DNA of 18,663 nucleotides from Victivallales bacterium Lenti_02 (GTDB taxonomy: Bacteria; Verrucomicrobiota; Lentisphaeria; Oligosphaerales; Lenti-02), in contig LVAZ01000243.1 of assembly GCA_001603055.1 (NCBI GenBank), positions 1 through 18,663 of the forward strand, in the 5' to 3' direction. The translations under genes were made by a program, and so were the position numbers. Of the stretch, positions 9,499 to 16,055 are shown piece by piece (position 1 is the stretch's first letter; each line of letters opens with the position of its first letter). Under the pieces are notes generated by a model. It did no database searches and had not been told where the DNA came from. It saw only the letters and a program-made list of their open reading frames with translations.

Positions 9499-11952
9499 TC
9501 ATTCGGGATTCCTCGGTGCTTCGGCGGCACCGTTCGGGGCCGCGTCCTTGGCGGCCAGCGGGGCGATGGCCGGGTCGTTGCGGACCTGGGCGGCGTAGGC
9601 GGGGTAGGTCTTGCGCAAGTCCCGCCAGGTGTCCAGGGCGTTCTCCTCGTTGCCGAGTTTCAGGAAAATGCGGATGGCGCAGTGCATGCCGCGGGGCGAG
9701 TAGACCGGGTCCCGCGCCAGCAGGAAGCAGCGGACGGCATAGGGCAGGGCGCGCTGGGGCTCGCCCTCCTGGAGCAGCACTTCGGCCAGCACCCAGCGGG
9801 CGCGGGTCTTGAATTCGAGGCCGAGTCCCGCCGTGTTCAGGCAGGCTTCCATGGCCTCGACCGCCCGGTCGTTCTGGCCGAGACGGAAGTAGATTTCGCC
9901 GAGGACGGCGCGGACCTCCTCCCGCATGGGGGCGTTGGCCGGGTCGGCGAAGAGGATTTCCCCGGCGGTGAGTTTCCGGAGAAGCTGTTCGAGCATCTCC
10001 CGCGCCGCCGGAATCTGATTGCGGGCGACCAGGATGTCGGAAAGGCGGAGGCTGGCCCGGTAGACGGTTTCGCCTACCTCGCGCTGGAGCAGCCAGCGGG
10101 CGATCTCCTCGCTTTCGGCATACTGCCCGCGGGCGTAGTAGAGGGCGTCCAGCCGGAACAGCAGGTCCTCGGGGAAGGGGGGGCGTTCCGCCGGCGGCAG
10201 GGCCAGCACCTCGCGGAAGACGCGCAGGGCCTCGTCGGTCTCCTCCAGTTCCAGGTGGGCGGCGGCGAGGTAGAAGCTGGCGTTGGCGCGGACGGCGCCG
10301 GCCTCGGGGGTGGCCAGGGCGGCCTGCAGGTGGGTCTTGGCTTCGGTGAACTTGTCCTGCTGGTAGCAGACGAAGCCGAGGAAGGCGAGCAGGCGGCCGC
10401 GGCCCGACACGTCCTGGCGTTCGAGGAGGGTCTTCACCAGAGTCTCGGCCCGGGGATATTCCTTGCGCTCGGCGTAGAGCTGGGTCAGGTGGAACATGGC
10501 GGCCTTCACCTCGTCGGCCCGGTCCGGGAAACGCTCGACAACCCCCTCGAAGTCGGCCACGGCGGCGGTGGTGTCCCCGGCCTTGGCATGGGATTCGCCC
10601 GCCTTGACCAGGAAGTAGGCGGGATTCTCGACGCCTTTCTCGCCGGCCAGGCGGCGCTGGAGAACGGCGGCCTCGGCGTAGCGCTCCAGCTTGTCCAGGG
10701 CCTCGGCCAGAAACAGGTTGGTGCTTTCGTAGTAGGGCCATTCGCCGACCGCCGTGTCGAGGGCCTTGCGCAGCCGGGGCACGGCCTCGCCGTGTTTTCC
10801 CTCCGCCATGAGGGCCTGGCCGGCGAAGGCGTAGACGGTGGCGACGTCGGCGGCTCCCGGAAAGGCATCCACATAGGCGTCGGCGGCGGCGACGGTCTCG
10901 GGGTGGCGGCGGAGGTTGAGGAGGCAGACGACTTCCTGGAAGCGCGCCATGCGGCTGTATTCGGCGGGGGTCTGGGGGGCGTCCGCGATTTTGCGGAAGA
11001 CGGGCAGCGCCTCGGCGAAAGCCTCGCTGCCGGTCAGGGCCGCGCCGTAGACGTACTCGATCTCGTAGTCGAACTCGTTGCCGTACTTGGTGAACCAGGC
11101 CCGCGCCAGCTCGATGGCCCGGGCATACTGCCCCATCGCGTTGTGGGCCCAGATGCGGCGTTTGCCCGCTTCGCGGCTGAAGACGCCGGCGGGGTAGCGC
11201 TCCTGCATGTCGGCGTAGATTTTCGCCGCCTGCTCGTGCCGTTGGCTGGAGAACTCGAATTCCGCCCAGCGGTACATGGCCTCCTCGCGGACGGGGTCGG
11301 GGACATGGTCCTCGGTGGCGAGGCGCTGGAAGAGCTTGGCCGCCTCGGCGAACCGGTCCCTGCGCTGGTGGCCGACGGCCACGGCGAAGAGCGCGTAGGG
11401 CCGGTAGATGTGTTCGGCGTCGAAGGGCTTGGCCCCCAGGGCGGCGTAGGTTTGCAGGGCGAGGTCCTCGTGGCCGGTGCGGCTGTGGCACTGGGCGAGG
11501 AAATACTGGGCGGTTTCCTGGTTCTTCGAGTCCTCGTTCAGCAGCAGTCGCCGGAAGCAGGCGGCGGCGGGCTCGTAGCGCTCCTGGTTGAAGAGGATTT
11601 CCCCCTTCCACAGGAACAGGCGGGTCGAGGATTCGTGGTCGGGCCACTTGGCCTGGAACTGGTTGATGGTGCTGAAGGTCTCGTCGGTGCGGCCCAGAGT
11701 CCGCAGGCAGACGATGAGGCGGAACATGGCGTGGGGCGCCAGTTCGTGGTCGGGATAGCGCTCGACGAAGTAGCGGTATTCCTTGGCCGCCAGATCGTAG
11801 AACTTCCGCTGGTAGTTGCCCTCGGCGAAGTTGATCTGCTCTTCGGGGCCGAGCACGTCGGTCTGGGTGGGCTGGGCGAAGAGCGTTCCGGCACCGAGAA
11901 GCAGGACCATCAGCGCGACGGCCTTCGGCAGGGATGTCTGGCACGGAATCAT
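9499..11952 (-). CDS. Large exported tetratricopeptide-repeat protein
   Basis: The product has 817 residues from ATG 11952. A GAGG lies 10 nt upstream, and a signal peptide (about 1–26, ending GAGTLFA before QPT) follows the start at once. The frame could be extended 52 residues upstream, but that stretch overlaps exbD and lacks sense. The whole mature protein is helical TPR-like repeats of about 34–40 residues, with typical pieces such as AAKEYRYFVERYPDHE, AAKLFQRLA, AVADFEGVVERFPDRAD and AVEAMEACLNTAG. The C-terminus is Ala/Pro-rich. Many such proteins scaffold envelope complexes; no enzymatic domain is visible. It follows exbB and exbD with a 40-bp gap, so it probably works with this channel pair in the periplasm. 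A signal peptidase II lipobox is not evident. The protein is firmly a TPR repeat protein; its partner role is inference. Confidence 0.9.
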   Translation of the reverse strand: MIPCQTSLPKAVALMVLLLGAGTLFAQPTQTDVLGPEEQINFAEGNYQRKFYDLAAKEYRYFVERYPDHELAPHAMFRLIVCLRTLGRTDETFSTINQFQAKWPDHESSTRLFLWKGEILFNQERYEPAAACFRRLLLNEDSKNQETAQYFLAQCHSRTGHEDLALQTYAALGAKPFDAEHIYRPYALFAVAVGHQRRDRFAEAAKLFQRLATEDHVPDPVREEAMYRWAEFEFSSQRHEQAAKIYADMQERYPAGVFSREAGKRRIWAHNAMGQYARAIELARAWFTKYGNEFDYEIEYVYGAALTGSEAFAEALPVFRKIADAPQTPAEYSRMARFQEVVCLLNLRRHPETVAAADAYVDAFPGAADVATVYAFAGQALMAEGKHGEAVPRLRKALDTAVGEWPYYESTNLFLAEALDKLERYAEAAVLQRRLAGEKGVENPAYFLVKAGESHAKAGDTTAAVADFEGVVERFPDRADEVKAAMFHLTQLYAERKEYPRAETLVKTLLERQDVSGRGRLLAFLGFVCYQQDKFTEAKTHLQAALATPEAGAVRANASFYLAAAHLELEETDEALRVFREVLALPPAERPPFPEDLLFRLDALYYARGQYAESEEIARWLLQREVGETVYRASLRLSDILVARNQIPAAREMLEQLLRKLTAGEILFADPANAPMREEVRAVLGEIYFRLGQNDRAVEAMEACLNTAGLGLEFKTRARWVLAEVLLQEGEPQRALPYAVRCFLLARDPVYSPRGMHCAIRIFLKLGNEENALDTWRDLRKTYPAYAAQVRNDPAIAPLAAKDAAPNGAAEAPRNPE

Positions 11953-11992
11953 GGAACCATCACCTCGTAGAACCTGGGGGGAACGCGCGTCT

Positions 11993-12424
11993 TCAGTTCG
12001 CCGTCCCCTCCGCGCCGGGGGGCAACGAGGCGATGGCGACATTGACGATGTCCACCGAGCGGCAGATGTCGAGCACCTGGACGAAATGCTTGTGGGCCAC
12101 GTCGGCATCGGCCCGGATGATGACGGGCTGGAGCTTGGACACGTCGGCCACCATCGCCAGCAGGTCCCGGAGCTGGTCGGGACTCTTCTCGATGCTGTTG
12201 ATGTAGATCTTCCCCTCGCGGTCGATGTTGATGACCACCTCGCCGACCTCGCGGTCGTGCTGGCTGCCGCTGGAGGCGGTCGGCACCTGGATGCCGAGCT
12301 TGTTCTCCCACTGGGCGAAGATGAAGGCGGTCATGAAGAAGGTCAGCAGGATGAACATGATGTCCACCATCGGGGCCATCTGGAATCCCGCCTGCTGGTT
12401 GGGAATGCGTTTCTTGAAATTCAT
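11993..12424 (-). CDS. ExbD/TolR family biopolymer transport protein
   Basis: The product has 143 residues, the normal length for the family. A short cytoplasmic N-terminus is followed by a single transmembrane helix (about 18–37). This contains MVDIMF, with Asp21 at the position of the conserved proton-carrying aspartate of ExbD/TolR. A periplasmic domain (about 45–143) follows, including VVINIDREGKIYINS and VIIRADADVAHKHFVQVLD, both typical of ExbD. The family couples proton flow through the ExbB pentamer to work in the periplasm. GGAGG lies 7 nt before ATG 12424. The gene begins 28 bp after the exbB-like stop and ends 40 bp before the TPR gene. It could be called exbD-like or tolR-like; the sequence does not decide which. 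Confidence 0.93.
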   Translation of the reverse strand: MNFKKRIPNQQAGFQMAPMVDIMFILLTFFMTAFIFAQWENKLGIQVPTASSGSQHDREVGEVVINIDREGKIYINSIEKSPDQLRDLLAMVADVSKLQPVIIRADADVAHKHFVQVLDICRSVDIVNVAIASLPPGAEGTAN

Positions 12425-12452
12425 CGGCGAACCTCCGGCGGCGGACCGCTCT

Positions 12453-13181
12453 TCAGCCCTGGGAGACCAGACGGCGGATCACGCGGTTGCAGGCCAGCTC
12501 GAGCTGGCCGATATGCCGGTTGACCCAGCCGCGGAAGAGGGCGTAGACCACCATCGAGCCGATGCCGACCACCAGGCCGCCGGCCGTCGTGTACATGGCC
12601 TGGCCGATGCCGCTGGCCAGGGCGTCGGCCTTGTTGGCGATGCTGACGCCGACCTCGAGGCCGGCGAAGGCCCGCATCATGCCGAGGACGGTGCCGAGGA
12701 GGCCGACCATGGGGGCGATGACCGCCACGTCCAGCAGGTACTGGATGCGCTGCCAGAGGAGGCCGGCCTGGCGGGCGCCCTCGTCCTCGACCGCGTCGCG
12801 CACGGCGGAATAGCTGGCGGCGGCGTCGCCGATGACATGCTCGGCGGCCGCGCCGATCACCCGCGCGGCGGCGGAGTCGTTCTCGGCGCAGAGGGTGCGC
12901 AGGGCGTCGGCGTCGCCGGCTCCCGCCGCATCCTCCGCCTGGCGCAGGAACGCCTTGGGATACAGGGCTCCGGCCCGGATGCTCAGCAGGTAGAAGACGA
13001 TCAGAAAGAAGGCGACGAAGGAAAGGGCCACGATGAAGTACATCGGGCTGCCGCCTTGCTCGATAATCTCGCCCAGGGTGATCTGGGGCGGCGGAGCCGA
13101 AGCTGCCTCCTGGCCAAAGGCCGAGACAGTGAGCATCCCGAAGGCGAGACCGGCGGCGGTTCGGCGCAACAATGCGTGCAT
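12453..13181 (-). CDS. MotA/TolQ/ExbB proton-channel family protein with N-terminal signal sequence
   Basis: The product has 242 residues. ATG 13181 follows AGGAG by 6 nt. Residues 1–23 look like a cleavable signal peptide (AGLAFGMLTVSAFG before QE), followed by a short Pro-rich segment. The first channel helix is at about 47–67. A cytoplasmic loop (about 70–145) contains AENDSAAARVIGAA. The MotA_ExbB domain follows, with IAPMVGLLGTVLGMMRAF (155–172) and GIGQAMYTTAGGLVVGIGS (191–209) in the last two helices. Thr164 and Thr198/199 are at pore-lining positions typical for the family. The protein forms the pentameric inner-membrane proton channel around an ExbD dimer. It is first in a probable operon with exbD-like and TPR genes. 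No TonB or TolA gene follows. Confidence 0.93.
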   Translation of the reverse strand: MHALLRRTAAGLAFGMLTVSAFGQEAASAPPPQITLGEIIEQGGSPMYFIVALSFVAFFLIVFYLLSIRAGALYPKAFLRQAEDAAGAGDADALRTLCAENDSAAARVIGAAAEHVIGDAAASYSAVRDAVEDEGARQAGLLWQRIQYLLDVAVIAPMVGLLGTVLGMMRAFAGLEVGVSIANKADALASGIGQAMYTTAGGLVVGIGSMVVYALFRGWVNRHIGQLELACNRVIRRLVSQG

Positions 13182-13299
13182 GTCATACTCCTCTGGGCGC
13201 GGCCGTCAGTCACCGACCCTGCGGGCGGAGAGGACGGACACGGCAACTTGCCTACAAACAGACAGAACGGATGGACATATGGGCGATAACGGGTCGGGT

Positions 13300-13329
13300 C
13301 TAATATTGCTTGGCCAAACCGAGAAACAA
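13300..13329 (-). promoter_or_regulatory. Candidate promoter for the ExbB–ExbD–TPR operon
   Basis: In the AT-richer part of the 177-bp gap between the heparinase-like gene and the exbB-like gene, TTGTTT (13329–13324) and TATTAG (13305–13300) are 18 bp apart on the minus strand. They match the sigma70 consensus at 3 of 6 and 4 of 6 positions. The palindrome TTGGCCAA lies between them. It would give a leader of about 110 nt. The call is weak and made by eye. Confidence 0.3.
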
Positions 13330-13358
13330 GCCCCTCTGGCCCCTTCTGTGTTTTCGCT

Positions 13359-16007
13359 TCACTCGAGGAGGCTTGCACCGTTGCGCGAAGCCTGGAAACG
13401 GGCGGGCCGGGCGGGGTCCGGAACCTGGATTTCCCAGCGGTCGGTGCCGAAGGGGCCGCAGACTTCGCAGGCACCTTCGCCGGTCATGGACAGAGTCAGC
13501 GGTCCCCGGTTCCAGGGATCGAGGACGGCGGCGATGGCGAGCGCGCCGCCCCGGGCGGCGGCGCGGACCTGGCGGTAGCCGAGAGAGTTGCCGCGATGGT
13601 CGGCGGGCGAGTCCGTCACGGTCAGTTCGAGTTCCGCCGAGGCGGCCAGCAGGCCGGCCACCCGGGCCTCGCCGTCGGCCAGAGTCAGCCGGGTGCCTGC
13701 CGCTTCGGCCGTGCGGCTCTGCGCCAGCCAAGTCGCCTCGACCGGCGCGTCGGCGCGGACCTGGTCGAAAATCAGCACGTAGTCGCCGGGCATCCAGACC
13801 AGGGCGCGGCGGAAGAGGGCGAGGCCGGGATAGCTGGCGCCGGCTTCGCCTTCGGCGATCACGCCGCCGCCGGGCAGCCGGGTCACGCCCGCCAGCCGGG
13901 CCAGGGTGCGCATGTCCATTCCCCGCACCGGCTGGGTCCAGTGTCCGCCTTCGCCGAGCTGGCCTTTGCCGTTGACGAGCAGGGTGTTGTGGCTGGCGGT
14001 CTGCTTCCGGTTGGCGTAGCCGTCGCTTTTGGCGAGCATCCTGCCGCCCGCGAAAAGGAGGAAGGAATTGGCGTCCGGATCGTCGTGGGCGATGTTGATG
14101 TAGCGGGGCGGGGCGGAGCCGGCCAGGAAGGGGACACCCGCGATCTCGGGCGCGTGGCGGAATTCGTTGAGCGACAGGCCGCCATAGGGGCCGCATTTGA
14201 AGGTGAGGGCCACCGCGTCCGCGCCCCAGCCGTCGCGCAGACAGACCAGCCCGAGGTCGGGGAAGACGCCGACCAGGGGGAAGGGCGTCTCCGGGCCGGT
14301 CGGCGGACGGTGCCAGACGAGTCCCATCCAGCCGAATTCGAAGGCCTTGGGCTGGGCTTCCCGGAACGCGCGGAGGAGGGCATACTCGGCCGGGTTGGCC
14401 CCTTCGCCCAGGCCGCGCCAGAGGGCGTGGTGGTAGCCGCCGAAACCGGTTTCGTTGTCGTCGCCGAAGCCGAAGACGTGGTTGAAGCCGGGGGCCAGGG
14501 TATGGAGGCGGAAGCGGGCCGTCTCCCGGAAGAAGGGATGGGCCATCAGGTTGGTGCCGAAGACCCGGTCGCAGGCGTCGAAGGCCAGGACGAGGTGGGG
14601 GAGGCCGAAGATGAGGTAGGAGGGGGATTCGTGGGAGCTGCCGTCCTCGGGCAGCCAGTGGTGGACGAAGCGCAGTTCCTCGACCAGCCGTTCGCGCAGC
14701 CACTCGTCGCCGGGGCCGTCGCCCGCGATGGCGCAGACCGCGAGGGCGAGGCCGCCGTCGCGGTGCCAGCGGTGGTTGTTGCCCGGATCGTTCTGCCAGT
14801 AGTGGGTTCCCTTGGCCTTGGCGAGATGGCCCCGGTAGTATTGGCGGCGGGCCATGAGCAGGAGCTTGGCGCGGAGGCGTTCGCGGAAGTCGGGTTCGAG
14901 GTCGTTCCAGAGCAGGTCGTAGCCGATGGCGAAGCCGATCATGACATTGGCCGAGGACATGCCCGAGTCCTCCTCGCCGCCCGTTTCCCAATGCTCGTCG
15001 GCGGCGAGGATTTCGAGGAAACGGCGGGCATGGGCGAAGGATTCCCGGTTGCCGGTGATGACATAGTGGAGGGCCGCGGTGGGCAGGCGCCAGAGACCCT
15101 GGCGCTGGCCGTCGGTGGCGTCGGTCAGATAGTTTTTGTGGTCCGGCGGGCGGCTGGACGGCAGATAGGCTTCGAGCGCGGCGAAGTCCGCCGCCGAGAC
15201 GGTGCGCGCCCGTTCGCGCAGGGCGGGCACTTCCTCGGGGGTGAAGAGCAGGCGGGGATGCCGTCCGCGCAGGGCCTCCGCCACCCGGGGAAGGTCGCCG
15301 GGCACCGGGTCTTCGGCGGGCACCACCGGCGGCGGGGGCGGCGGCGGGGTGGGCTGGACCCGCATCGGCGGCCCGAGCGTCGCCTTCACCTCGTCCACCC
15401 AGATGGTGTGGGTCTGGTCCGGCGTCGCGTCGCCGAGCAGCACGAGGCCGGCGAAGGCGGGCATCTTGGACTGGTTCCAGTCGAAGCGGACCGCGCGTCC
15501 GTTCACATCGCGGTTGTCGTGGAGAATGGTTCCGCCCTGGTCGGGGTCGAAGCGGAAGGTCCAGGTATGCCATTGGTCGTCGCGGCGGAGGCCCAGGTAG
15601 CGGACCCGGGCGAAGGGGGTTTCCCCGGCCAGATAGTCGGTCGCGGCATAACTCTCCTCGCCCTTGAGATAGGGCGCGTAGAGGGCGCCGACCAGCAGCA
15701 CCCGGCCGTCGCGGGCGATGAGGCCCCAGGCCGGGCCGGCGGCCCGGTCGCGGGGTTTGGCCGCCCGGGCGCCGTTGTCGAGCACCCGGAGGCTCACCTC
15801 GCCCGAGCCGTCCGTCTCGCGGAACCAGCGCACCACCCGCGCGCCCGGCCCGATGCGCAGGCAGCCGCCGTGCTCGGGGACGACGGCGGCGTCTCCCGTC
15901 ACCTGCCAGCCCTCCGCCAGAGCCCCGCCGGCGAAATCCTCCGCGAAATCCGCTCCCCATACTGTCGCCGCAGCCAGCAGGACACCAAACAGGGGGCGTA
16001 GGATCAT
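13359..16007 (-). CDS. Exported heparinase II/III-like protein with N-terminal jelly-roll domain
   Basis: The product has 882 residues. ATG 16007 is chosen over in-frame ATG 16022 because GGAG (16020–16017) lies 9 nt before it and the signal peptide MILRPLFGVLLAAATVWGA starts there. Residues about 20–215 form a concanavalin-like jelly-roll domain ending IWVDEVKATLG. A linker with seven consecutive prolines (about 218–236) follows. An alpha/alpha-toroid domain contains NNHRW (410–414, His412) and DGSSHESPSY (455–464, Glu460 and Tyr464). The C-terminal heparinase II/III-like beta-sheet region has AHDDPDANSF (His641) and ASHNTLLV (His673). His and Tyr at such places act in polysaccharide lyases that cleave uronic-acid polymers by beta-elimination, so a lyase for an acidic glycan is likely. 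The specific substrate is not readable. It lies 48 bp downstream of the TIM-barrel gene and is probably co-transcribed with it. Confidence 0.85.
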   Translation of the reverse strand: MILRPLFGVLLAAATVWGADFAEDFAGGALAEGWQVTGDAAVVPEHGGCLRIGPGARVVRWFRETDGSGEVSLRVLDNGARAAKPRDRAAGPAWGLIARDGRVLLVGALYAPYLKGEESYAATDYLAGETPFARVRYLGLRRDDQWHTWTFRFDPDQGGTILHDNRDVNGRAVRFDWNQSKMPAFAGLVLLGDATPDQTHTIWVDEVKATLGPPMRVQPTPPPPPPPVVPAEDPVPGDLPRVAEALRGRHPRLLFTPEEVPALRERARTVSAADFAALEAYLPSSRPPDHKNYLTDATDGQRQGLWRLPTAALHYVITGNRESFAHARRFLEILAADEHWETGGEEDSGMSSANVMIGFAIGYDLLWNDLEPDFRERLRAKLLLMARRQYYRGHLAKAKGTHYWQNDPGNNHRWHRDGGLALAVCAIAGDGPGDEWLRERLVEELRFVHHWLPEDGSSHESPSYLIFGLPHLVLAFDACDRVFGTNLMAHPFFRETARFRLHTLAPGFNHVFGFGDDNETGFGGYHHALWRGLGEGANPAEYALLRAFREAQPKAFEFGWMGLVWHRPPTGPETPFPLVGVFPDLGLVCLRDGWGADAVALTFKCGPYGGLSLNEFRHAPEIAGVPFLAGSAPPRYINIAHDDPDANSFLLFAGGRMLAKSDGYANRKQTASHNTLLVNGKGQLGEGGHWTQPVRGMDMRTLARLAGVTRLPGGGVIAEGEAGASYPGLALFRRALVWMPGDYVLIFDQVRADAPVEATWLAQSRTAEAAGTRLTLADGEARVAGLLAASAELELTVTDSPADHRGNSLGYRQVRAAARGGALAIAAVLDPWNRGPLTLSMTGEGACEVCGPFGTDRWEIQVPDPARPARFQASRNGASLLE

Positions 16008-16016
16008 CGTCGGGCA

Positions 16017-16020
16017 CTCC
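16017..16020 (-). promoter_or_regulatory. Shine-Dalgarno deciding the heparinase-like start
   Basis: GGAG on the minus strand lies 9 nt before ATG 16007 and overlaps the alternative ATG 16022, which has no good site of its own. This supports the shorter protein. Confidence 0.55.
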
Positions 16021-16055
16021 ATGGGTAGAGGGGATTCGTGTCCGGATTCCCGGAG

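Noticed and set aside
9961..11900. Internal repeats in the TPR gene considered as a DNA repeat array
   Set aside because: The similarity is at protein level as degenerate TPR units; the nucleotide sequence shows no regular identical repeats or CRISPR-like spacing.
9475..11970. Plus-strand open frame of about 831 codons opposite the TPR gene
   Set aside because: Gly/Val/Glu-rich composition without domains; the minus strand gives a clear signal peptide and TPR repeats.
13596..16001. Plus-strand open frame of about 801 codons opposite the heparinase-like gene
   Set aside because: Antisense shadow with biased composition; no ribosome site or domain.
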